Below are positions 52,022 through 58,804 of a DNA stretch of 64,000 bases, piece after piece (within the stretch, counting starts at the first letter, position 1; every line of letters begins with the position of its first letter). Below the pieces are notes generated by a model. The model did no database searches. It worked only from the letters and a program-made list of their open reading frames with translations, and was not told the origin of the DNA. The position numbers and the translations under genes are program-made. Source of the stretch: Desulfatitalea alkaliphila (GTDB lineage Bacteria > Desulfobacterota > Desulfobacteria > Desulfobacterales > Desulfosarcinaceae); NCBI RefSeq assembly GCF_022968795.1, contig NZ_JALJRB010000005.1, forward strand, positions 172,061 through 236,060. Reading direction: 5' to 3'.

Positions 52022-52157
52022 GCAGAATCCTCCTCTTATGCATCTCGCTCGGCGCAGACTTTCCAGGGGCGTTGCTCTCCATCTCGCCCTCTGTATCCCA
52101 TAGGCCTACAAAAGGATTTATCCGTTCAAGATCAGGCGATGCCGCTGTCTGTGCCAT
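52011..52157 (-). CDS. 48-residue leader or remnant of a DUF1579-like protein
   Basis: A short frame with a good ribosome site (AAGGAGAAGCCGTG before the ATG). The product contains LERINPFVGLWDTEGEM, resembling the N-terminus of DUF1579-type lipocalin-like proteins, and then stops 11 bases inside the VOC gene. It is probably a truncated cassette gene fused to the next one, or a leader that couples translation of the VOC gene. Confidence 0.45.
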   Translation of the reverse strand: MAQTAASPDLERINPFVGLWDTEGEMESNAPGKSAPSEMHKRRILHET

Positions 52158-52176
52158 CACGGCTTCTCCTTGATGG

Positions 52177-52261
52177 GCCTAACGTTATAGTAACCCCCGC
52201 TCCAAAATTTTTCGGTCAAAGAGGCGGGCCGGCCCGCGTCCGGTTTAATGGCAGGTTAAGG
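52177..52261 (-). repeat. attC site candidate after the SRPBCC gene
   Basis: On the minus strand CCTTAAC (R'') and GTTAGGC (R', a perfect GTTRRRY) bound 85 bp. Inside, CATTAAAC and GGTTACT form the second pair of boxes and GCGGGCC/GGCCCGC the tip region. The site starts eight bases after the SRPBCC stop codon. Confidence 0.65.
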
Positions 52262-52268
52262 AACTCCT

Positions 52269-52739
52269 CTATTTCATTATCTTCAACATTTCACCTGTCT
52301 TCAGAAAATGGTTTATCATTTTCTGCAATATCGTCATTTCACCATCATATGCGTCGTCTGTTAAATGGTTTACGAAGGTGTCGCCATCGGTGTTCAAAGC
52401 AGTAATGACCTGTTTCCATGTTGCCTGTGTACTTCCATCATCTTGCTGAATTACATTAATACAATACCGGATGCTTCGAATTGCGTTTATGCGGACAAAC
52501 TCGAGGAGTTTGGGAGGTTCATATCTTGAAACAACCCAAGTGTCTTCTGGTCCATCATCAGGGAAATTTGTTTTGAATACACAATCCAATTCGGCTCTGC
52601 CTGAATCCGTATAAACCATTTCACATTGCCATGGCTGGATCCACTCATATTCACGAACAGGACACAATAAGGGGAAAATTTCATCAGCCCCTCCATCCAG
52701 GTTCATCGTAAAGCTCTTTATTGTCCGATTTCTTTTCAT
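52269..52739 (-). CDS. SRPBCC (START-like) family protein
   Basis: A 156-residue protein with the helix-grip fold expected for SRPBCC proteins: IKSFTMNLDGGADEIFPLLCPVREYEWIQPW, later TWVVSRYEPPKLLEFVRIN and the C-terminal helix EMTILQKMINHFLKTGEM. It probably binds a hydrophobic ligand; no catalytic residue is implied. AAGGAACACC precedes the ATG at 52739. Low GC and the flanking attC-like sites on both sides mark it as a gene cassette. Confidence 0.75.
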   Translation of the reverse strand: MKRNRTIKSFTMNLDGGADEIFPLLCPVREYEWIQPWQCEMVYTDSGRAELDCVFKTNFPDDGPEDTWVVSRYEPPKLLEFVRINAIRSIRYCINVIQQDDGSTQATWKQVITALNTDGDTFVNHLTDDAYDGEMTILQKMINHFLKTGEMLKIMK

Positions 52740-52779
52740 GGTGTTCCTTACCAAAGTTGCGCCTTACCGGCGCGCTGCG

Positions 52780-52829
52780 GGCTAACGTACGACATAGGAA
52801 AAGCGCGGATTGGACGCCAACGGTTGAGT
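52780..52829 (-). repeat. attC site candidate after the second VOC gene
   Basis: On the minus strand ACTCAAC (a perfect RYYYAAC) begins two bases after the VOC stop codon and GTTAGCC ends the site 50 bp later. The inner pairing is weak, so this is less sure than the site at 52177. Confidence 0.5.
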
Positions 52830-52831
52830 TC

Positions 52832-53308
52832 TCAAGGTTTACGTTCCATGAGATTCTCTCGGGACGTCAGCTGCCCGAGCTGTTGGGCGAGCCCGATGAG
52901 AATCCCCTCGGGACCCCGGATGTAGCAAGGTCGGTAGATGCCTTCGTAATTAACGACTTCACCGACCACTGTCGCACCGAGCTTGCTCAGCCGCGCGAGG
53001 GTGTCGTTGATATCCTCGACGGTAAACATGACGCGCAGGTATTCCAACGAGTTCACGGGAGCTGTGCGATGATCCGACGCGATGGCGGGAACATCGAAAC
53101 GCGAGAGCTCGAGGCGGCTGTGTCCGTCAGGGGTGCTCATCATGGCGATCTCGACGCGCTGCCCACGCACGCCGGTAACGCGGCCTGCCCATTCGCCCTC
53201 AATGGGCATGCGCCCTTCGAGGGTCAGGCCAAGTTCGGTGAAAAACGCAATGGCGGCATCGATATCTTCCACTACGATGCCGACGTTGTCCATGCGCTTG
53301 ACGGTCAT
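52832..53308 (-). CDS. VOC-family protein
   Basis: A 158-residue VOC protein: VKRMDNVGIVVEDIDAAIAFFTELGL opens the first repeat and IYRPCYIRGPEGILIGLAQQL closes the second. The pattern fits glyoxalase/dioxygenase relatives of unknown substrate. AAGGAGACATC precedes the ATG at 53308. Located between attC-like sites, first in the minus-strand cassette series. Confidence 0.85.
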   Translation of the reverse strand: MTVKRMDNVGIVVEDIDAAIAFFTELGLTLEGRMPIEGEWAGRVTGVRGQRVEIAMMSTPDGHSRLELSRFDVPAIASDHRTAPVNSLEYLRVMFTVEDINDTLARLSKLGATVVGEVVNYEGIYRPCYIRGPEGILIGLAQQLGQLTSRENLMERKP

Positions 53309-53322
53309 GATGTCTCCTTGAC

Positions 53323-53382
53323 GTCTAACGTCCACCATCACAGGAGAGAAAAGTATGCTGAATTCGCAAATGAGAGTTCAAC
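53323..53382 (-). repeat. Partial attC-like site upstream of the VOC cassette
   Basis: GTTAGAC on the minus strand is a perfect GTTRRRY box 15 bases ahead of the VOC start. The matching box 60 bp away (GTTGAAC) is imperfect. The end of the broken efflux gene begins just beyond it. Confidence 0.4.
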
Positions 53383-53395
53383 ACGAAAATATGCC

Positions 53396-53935
53396 AAAAC
53401 CATGGTACTGGTCGCCGCCAATGCGCGCATCGGCGTGGCCAAAAAGCAGCCCTGTTTCCCCAAATCGGCCTGACCGGCGCCTTCGGCGTGCAAAGCACGG
53501 CGCTGTCCGACCTCTTCACCCGGCCGTCACGCATCTGGACTTTCGGCCCCGTCGTCACCCTGCCGATCTTCAACTCCGGCCGCAACCGGGCCAACATCGC
53601 GCTGGCCGAAGCCCGGCAGCAGGAACTACTGATCCGTTACGAGCAAACCATCCTGCACGCTTTCCGGGGACTGGAAGACGCCTTGACGGCCCATCACAAG
53701 ACCCGCGAAGCGCTGACCGCGCACCGCAAAACCGTGCAGGCCTCCCGCGAAGAGCCGGGAATCGCCGAGTACCGCCACAAGAGCGGCCTGACCAGCTACC
53801 TGAACGTCCTGGACGCCCAGCGGACACTGATCACCCAGGAGATCGCGGAGAGCCGCACCCTGCTTGCCCAGCTTGTGACTGTGGTCCGGATCTACCGCGC
53901 CTTGGGAGGTGGATGGGATACGGATTTGCATCAAG
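53396..53935 (+). pseudogene. Remnant of an outer-membrane efflux (TolC/OprM-type) gene
   Basis: Only the C-terminal half of an outer-membrane efflux protein is left: MVLVAANARIGVAK in one frame, then LTGAFGVQSTALSDLF, WTFGPVVTLPIFNSGRNRANIALAEAR, FRGLEDALTAHHKTREAL and YLNVLDAQRTLITQEI in the next. The shift lies in AAAAAG at 53441-53446, which reads like two extra bases. The first 200 or so residues are missing and the 5' edge abuts the cassette region. The frame runs on past the natural end (YRALGGGW) to 54066. Confidence 0.8.
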
Positions 53936-54004
53936 GGGGTTGGCTGCCCCCACAACCTGCAAACCACACCCATGGACAAGCCATGACGAGTGCAAGCCGG
54001 TGGG

Positions 54005-54298
54005 TTAACAGGGCTCGGAATTCGGCGAGCAGAGCACGAATCCTTCGCCATACCAGGAATCTCTGAAGTCGATCAGCGTATTGTCGAACAACTCCTTATC
54101 ATTAGCCGGGTAGACAATTTCGATGCCTTTGCAATGGACCACTTCGTCGTTTGTTCGCGGTTCATCCAGAACCATGCCCAACCGGGGACCGATTCACCCG
54201 TCGCCCTGCCGGATCAAACGAATGGATCGGGCGGAGGACCGTTCAATGATTTTGAGAAGTTTCATCCGGGCATTGTCGGTGACAGTAATCTCGATCAT
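54005..54298 (-). CDS. HesB/IscA-like selenoprotein (in-frame TGA at codon 35)
   Basis: A continuous 97-residue frame interrupted only by TGA at 54196-54194. It starts with MIEITVTDNARMKLLKII and continues after the TGA with IGPRLGMVLDEP, ending GFVLCSPNSEPC. In HesB/IscA-like proteins the residue just before (S/A)GPRLG is the conserved metal-ligand cysteine (GGCSGPRLG); here TGA is exactly there, so selenocysteine is proposed. HesB-like selenoproteins are known. AAGGAA lies eight bases before the ATG. A hairpin 20 bases beyond the TGA (GGTTC-TGGAT-GAACC) fits the bacterial SECIS rule of a G in the first two loop bases. Read as a stop, it would give a 34-residue fragment. The protein probably binds iron-sulfur intermediates; C-terminal cysteines Cys90 and Cys97 are retained. 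Confidence 0.78.
54159..54196 (-). promoter_or_regulatory. Candidate bacterial SECIS element of the HesB-like gene
   Basis: Downstream of the TGA a stem GGUUC/GAACC with loop UGGAU has its apical loop 25 bases from the UGA, within the usual range for bacterial SECIS, and the second loop base is G. The stem is only five base pairs, so the element is modest. Confidence 0.5.
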
Positions 54299-54458
54299 CT
54301 CATTTTCCTTGCGCAGAGCACTTCGGTTTTCTGGTTATCTCGTTCGTCACCCCGGGCCACCGGGAAGAAACATAATGTCCGAGGGCACACCTGTCATCCC
54401 CCCTTTGAAAGGTGAGATCACGAAGGTCGAGCACCGAAGCGAGCGCACTGGTGGCACT

Positions 54459-55343
54459 GGGGACGTCCATAAATTAATAAATTAACCTAAGAGAGCTTCA
54501 AAATCATCTATGTCGTTTTCATTCGACAATTTCTCGCCGCGCTTGACCGAAATGCTGACCGCCGGTTGGGCCAACCCCATTTTTGCATCAAGTTCAGTAT
54601 TTTTACAGCAAGTTCAGTTGCCTGCATTCCCAAAAACCTCACCGCCCAAAAGCACAACAGACTGCGCGCCTGCATCACTTTCGGATACCGTCCCGGTGCA
54701 AAGAGCTGTTCGGACCGCACATCGTGGATCTTGGCGGCATACTGCGTAAGGATTTGCAAATCGAAACCCTTTGCGATCAGGCGGTAACGCCGCTCAAGCC
54801 GCTCATTGCTGGATTCAAGAACGTTGAGAACAAAATCGCTATCGCCCAGGATGCGTACACTCCCCTTGAGAAAAGATCCAGCGCCTTAAGATCGGCCACA
54901 ATGCTCGCTCTGAGGGGGTTAAGGTGAATGTAGCGCGGCAGCACAAGCAGATAGGCATCTTCCCGGCGAAGAATCGATTTGCATCTGTTTTGAAAAAGCG
55001 GGCCATGGCGTCGGTAACGGCGGTTAAAATATTGTGCATAACCGGTCAGCAAACGACGCATCAACGTTGATAGAGCAACCGTGCCGGTTCGAACCAGCAA
55101 ATGCACGTGATTGCTCATCAAGGCCCAAGCAAAACAGGGTGTTTCGGATTCGGCTGCAATTTGCCCCCAACGCTCAAAAAAGTTGTTGCGGTCGGTGTCA
55201 TCCTTGAAAATGGCTTTGCGTTCAATCCTCCGCACTATGACATGATGCAAAGCCCCGGGAGCATCTATTCTGGCTTCTCGCAGCATACACGAGGATTATC
55301 AAAGCGTTTTTCGCAAGTCAATTTATTTACTTATGGACGTCCC
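54459..55343 (-). mobile_element. RAYT transposase unit flanked by inverted REP-like ends
   Basis: GGGGACGTCCATAAATTAAT lies just beyond the 3' end of the transposase and an inverse copy (GGGACGTCCATAAGTAAATA on the minus strand) lies 32 bp before its start. These ends share GGGGACGTCC with the palindromes at 8681, 22650, 27970 and 47290. REP-associated tyrosine transposases act on such hairpins, so the scattered repeats may descend from this unit. Confidence 0.75.
54487..55286 (-). pseudogene. Frameshifted REP-associated tyrosine transposase (RAYT)
   Basis: The N-terminal 150 residues are intact and match the Y1/HUH transposase family: GALHHVIVRRIERKAIFKDDTDR, the HUH pair in MSNHVHLLVRTG, the probable catalytic tyrosine region LLTGYAQYFNRRY and RYIHLNPLRASIV. 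After LFSRG the frame shifts; GDSDFVLNVLES and the C-terminal helix-turn-helix (ARSLLCFWAVRFLGM, then LAQPAVSISVKRGEKL) continue in other frames, with a second shift near 54590. The long C-terminal domain is that of RAYTs with a DnaA-like tail. The enzyme is probably dead, though the intact catalytic domain could be made. Confidence 0.85.
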
Positions 55344-55379
55344 GTTTGCCCCACCTTCATGCATCGCACAGCCGTTTGC

Positions 55380-57005
55380 TCAGGCAGCTTTCCTGATCAG
55401 CAGCGCCCGGGTTTCTTCGACTTCCTTGCTTGCGATATACGCGTCAAAGGTCATGCGGCGATCGATGACACCGCCGGGCGTGATTTCAATCACCCGGTTG
55501 ACGACGGTGCTGAGGCACTCGTGGTCTTGGGAGATGAACAGAATCACTTCAGGGAAATCCGACAAGCTATTATTCAATGCGGTGATCGCTTCGAGATCGA
55601 GGTGGTTGGTGGGTTCGTCGAGCATCAGGACATTGGCTTCGGAAAGCATCATCCGCGAGAGCATGCAACGCACTTTTTCCCCACCGGAGAGCACGTTGGT
55701 TTTTTTGAGGGCCTCCTCCCCGGAAAAAAGCATCCGGCCCAGGAAGGTTCGGGCAAAGTTTTCGCCCTCCGTGGGCGGCGCAAACTGAAGTAGCCAGTTG
55801 ATCAGGTTCTGGTCGCCTGTGAAATAGGCGCTGTGCTCCTTGGGAAAATAGGCGTGGGTGATGGTAAGGCCCCAACTGAATGTACCGCTGTCCGGCGCCA
55901 TCTCACCGGACAAAATTTGAAACAAGGTGGTCTTGGCCAGACTGCTCACGCCCATGAAGGCGACTTTATCGCCCGCGTTGACCGTAAAGCAGACGTTGTT
56001 CAGTACCTTTTCGCCATCGATGGTTTTGGTGAGTCGGTCCACTTTCAAAATGATATTGCCACAGGGGCGGCCCGGCTTGAAGCTGATAAAGGGGTATTTT
56101 CTGGAGGACACCGGCATGTCCTCGAGGGTGAGTTTTTCGAGCAGTTTCTTCCGGGACGTGGCTTGCTTGGATTTGGAGGCGTTGGCGCCAAATCGCTGGA
56201 TAAAGGCCTTGAGTTCGTTGGCGCGGTCGGTGACCTTCCGGTTTTCGGCCTGCTTCTGTCGCAGGCGCAATTGGCTGGCCTGGTACCAGAAATCGTAGCT
56301 CCCTTGATATACCGATATCTGTCCGAAATCGATATCGGCAATGTGGGTGCACACCTGGTTCATGAAATGGCGATCATGGGATACCACAATGACCGTATTC
56401 TGGAACTTGAAAAGAAATTCCTCCAACCAGGCAATGGACTTGATGTCCAGATTGTTGGTCGGTTCGTCGAGGAGCAGGACGTCCGGGTTGCCGAACAGGG
56501 CCTGGGCCAGAAGCACGCGCACCTTTTCGCCGCCTTCGAGTTCTTTCATCTTTTTCTGGTTCAATGCCTCCGGGATGAGCAGTTTTTCCAGCAGCACCGA
56601 CGCCTCGGACTCTGCCTCATAGCCGTTCATCTCCTCGAATCGCACCTCGAGCTCACTTGATTCGATGCCGTCCGCTTCGGTGAAATCGGCCTTGGCATAC
56701 AGGGCGTCCCGCGCGATCATAATTCGGTATAGCTCTTCATGACCCATGATCACGGTGTCTAAAACCGTCTGCTCGTCAAAGGCGAAATGGTCCTGCCGCA
56801 ATACGGCGATGCGCTCCCGGGCGCCGACAGATACCGTTCCCGAATCCGATTCGATCTCCCCGGCCAGAATTTTCAGGAATGTGGACTTGCCGGCGCCGTT
56901 GGCGCCGATGAGCCCGTAACAGTTCCCCGGTGCAAATTTAATATTGACCTCTTTAAACAGAACCCGCTTGCCATAGGCCAGGGTCACATTGGTTGCGCTA
57001 ATCAC
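55380..57005 (-). CDS. ABC-F ATPase (YbiT-like)
   Basis: A 541-residue soluble protein with two ABC modules and no membrane segment, hence ABC-F; these act on ribosomes in translation or antibiotic protection. The first module has GANGAGKSTF, signature LEGGEKVR and LLLDEPTNNLD; the linker (about 240-320) is helical with many basic residues; the second has LSGGEKVR and LMLDEPTNHLDLE. The second Walker A reads GVSSLAKTT with Ala in place of the last Gly, which is seen in some YbiT relatives and may not mean loss. It stands alone next to the transposase unit. Confidence 0.9.
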   Translation of the reverse strand: MISATNVTLAYGKRVLFKEVNIKFAPGNCYGLIGANGAGKSTFLKILAGEIESDSGTVSVGARERIAVLRQDHFAFDEQTVLDTVIMGHEELYRIMIARDALYAKADFTEADGIESSELEVRFEEMNGYEAESEASVLLEKLLIPEALNQKKMKELEGGEKVRVLLAQALFGNPDVLLLDEPTNNLDIKSIAWLEEFLFKFQNTVIVVSHDRHFMNQVCTHIADIDFGQISVYQGSYDFWYQASQLRLRQKQAENRKVTDRANELKAFIQRFGANASKSKQATSRKKLLEKLTLEDMPVSSRKYPFISFKPGRPCGNIILKVDRLTKTIDGEKVLNNVCFTVNAGDKVAFMGVSSLAKTTLFQILSGEMAPDSGTFSWGLTITHAYFPKEHSAYFTGDQNLINWLLQFAPPTEGENFARTFLGRMLFSGEEALKKTNVLSGGEKVRCMLSRMMLSEANVLMLDEPTNHLDLEAITALNNSLSDFPEVILFISQDHECLSTVVNRVIEITPGGVIDRRMTFDAYIASKEVEETRALLIRKAA

Positions 57006-57104
57006 GATGATGGTTTCCTTTCTTGCATAAAAAAGCCACAGGATCGGCTCCTGCGGCTGCGAAAACGCGTCTTATACCACCATGCGTGCTGAAAGGGAAT
57101 CGAT

Positions 57105-57800
57105 TTATGTAAATCCATCCGGTTCATTCATTGCGGCATCATCACGGACGTTGTCCGCATCGAAAATCTCATCCAAGCGGTACCACGCGACGCCGGGCGC
57201 CCGCGACCGGCTGACCTGGACCATTTTCGCCGCCACCTGCCAACCGGCAATCGGTCGATAACGCCGCAAACCCGGGATGGCGCAGAACACCGGCAGCAAC
57301 CAGCCACCCAGCTTTTCCGCCCAGCGTACCTGTTCCCTTTGGCCGATCAGCAGGGAAGGTTGAAAAATGCTAATGCGCTCAAACGGCAAGGCCAGGACCT
57401 TTTGCTCCAACTCCCCCTTCATCCGCAAATAGGCGTTGCGGCTCCGGGAATCGGCCCCGCTGGAGGAAACAAGCAAATAATGGCGCACCCCCTGGTCGGC
57501 CGCCAATCGGGCCGCCCGGTACTGGTACGCCAGGTCCACCACCCGCTGGGCGTGGCGGGAGCCGGCCTTTTTTCGCGTGGTACCCAGGCAGGAGAAGAAA
57601 ATATCCCCGCGAAAGGCCTCGGCATATCCTTCCAAACGGTCGAAGTCCACAACCTGATTGAGCACCTTTGCATCGCCATGCGGCGCCGGGCGCCGGGTCA
57701 GCGTGACGATGCGCTCGACGTGGCCGGCAGCCGCCAATCGTTCCGTCAATGCCCGGCCCACCAAACCAGTGGCGCCGATGACAATCGCCGTTTGATTCAT
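57105..57800 (-). CDS. NAD(P)-binding oxidoreductase (atypical SDR, HTATIP2/YwnB-like)
   Basis: A 231-residue atypical SDR with the N-terminal NAD(P) motif VIGATGLVGRALTERLAAAG, FSCLGTTRKKAGS and LVSSSGADSRSRNAYLRMKGELE, where the YxxxK-like pair is Tyr...Lys. Such proteins bind NADPH and often lack a known substrate. ATG at 57800 is preferred; a GTG three codons earlier is also possible. The ends of the gene are chromosome-like in GC content. Confidence 0.8.
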   Translation of the reverse strand: MNQTAIVIGATGLVGRALTERLAAAGHVERIVTLTRRPAPHGDAKVLNQVVDFDRLEGYAEAFRGDIFFSCLGTTRKKAGSRHAQRVVDLAYQYRAARLAADQGVRHYLLVSSSGADSRSRNAYLRMKGELEQKVLALPFERISIFQPSLLIGQREQVRWAEKLGGWLLPVFCAIPGLRRYRPIAGWQVAAKMVQVSRSRAPGVAWYRLDEIFDADNVRDDAAMNEPDGFT

Positions 57801-57840
57801 AGCGCGCACCCCTCAAGTCGGCAGACGTCTCTTTCCATAT

Positions 57841-58431
57841 TCAAAGGATTTTAATGTAGTAATAAAGTGCAACATTCCTTGGGCGCGTCTCCTTGCCGCC
57901 CTTATTTTCCGTAGCACCGATCCGTTCATGGGCTGTATTGGGCGAACCATCCTCACCTTTGAAACTTCTTCCCCAAATACCTGCTGTTGAAATAGCATGA
58001 TTATGATTCAGAAAATCATCTGCCTGAAAGTCACCGACATTTCGATTCTGGCCATCCGGGTCTTGCTTCCCATCATTACGGTTAACATTTAAACCTCTTA
58101 TAAATACGCCCCTTAAATCCGGTAACTTCGTTTTACCAGTAAGCGTATAAAACGGTGTTTTTGTAGAGACCTCATCGCCATTTGCCAATACCCATTGGTT
58201 CCCATAATTCTCTTTCATCTGATTAGGTGCTAAGTATGAAGCGAGTATTGTACCAACGGGCAAATTGGTAAGGACACCATCTTGTTTCTCACCTCTCTTG
58301 GGATCGATTTTTATCCCCCATATATCAATTGCGGAGTCGCCTCGAATTACGGCAATCGAAACCAAAACCGTGAGAACCGCAATGCAAATTGCTATAATTG
58401 AAACAGGGATTTTTTTAATAAGCTCTTCCAC
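57841..58431 (-). CDS. Membrane-anchored protein with phage tail-collar-like domain
   Basis: A 196-residue protein with one N-terminal membrane helix (VSIIAICIAVLTVLVSIAVI) and then a domain typical of phage tail-collar or short tail fibre proteins: PVGTILASY, LPDLRGVFIRGLN, VGDFQADDFLNHNH and the ending ETRPRNVALYYYIKI. GTG at 58431 is chosen because AAGGAGG lies five bases before it; an ATG at 58458 has no such site. It may be a surface or adhesive protein captured from a phage. The lower GC suggests transfer. Confidence 0.7.
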   Translation of the reverse strand: MEELIKKIPVSIIAICIAVLTVLVSIAVIRGDSAIDIWGIKIDPKRGEKQDGVLTNLPVGTILASYLAPNQMKENYGNQWVLANGDEVSTKTPFYTLTGKTKLPDLRGVFIRGLNVNRNDGKQDPDGQNRNVGDFQADDFLNHNHAISTAGIWGRSFKGEDGSPNTAHERIGATENKGGKETRPRNVALYYYIKIL

Positions 58432-58540
58432 TTTATCCTCCTTGAGCCATTTGCACAAAAGATATGCCCAGGCACAACTAAAGTCACGCTGACACAGTAT
58501 ACATCAAGTCTTTCATGGTCGAACATTTTGCACCTTTTCG

Positions 58541-58590
58541 AGTACGTGTACGTGAACCGCCCCTTCGGGGCTGACTACGCGTACGACTAT
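58541..58590. repeat. Imperfect hairpin of TACGTG units
   Basis: GAGTACGTGTACGTGAACCGCCCC is followed by TTC and an imperfect inverse copy ending in ACTACGCGTACGAC. It lies in the 346-bp stretch before the aldehyde dehydrogenase gene, which otherwise holds only the small frame below. Confidence 0.6.
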
Positions 58591-58635
58591 CATGGATCGC
58601 CAACTATGATTCGACAGCCCAAAAGCCGTATTGCA

Positions 58636-58764
58636 TTATGACAGTTCGCGAATGCCGACGGTGTCGATGTTGGCGTCGATCATCCGGTAATCCACGTTGG
58701 CCTCGGCGTGCGCTTCGAACCACGGGTCGAAGCCGAGGTCGCCCAATTGCACTGGATCCGCCAT
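58636..58764 (-). CDS. 42-residue frame, possibly a truncated RsgA-type N-terminus
   Basis: The product reads QLGDLGFDPWFEAHAEANV, resembling the opening of ribosome small-subunit GTPase RsgA, then ends after IRELS. No GTPase domain follows. It may be a fragment or a chance frame; its codon use is chromosome-like. Confidence 0.3.
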   Translation of the reverse strand: MADPVQLGDLGFDPWFEAHAEANVDYRMIDANIDTVGIRELS

Positions 58765-58804
58765 TGTGCCGTCCTATGCGCGGGCGCCGGGTTGGATGAG
58801 GACA

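Noticed and set aside
54005..54298. HesB-like gene as a simple nonsense pseudogene
   Set aside because: The only stop is TGA at the conserved ligand position, the rest of the frame is intact and a hairpin follows; selenocysteine is the better reading, though it depends on Sec machinery elsewhere.
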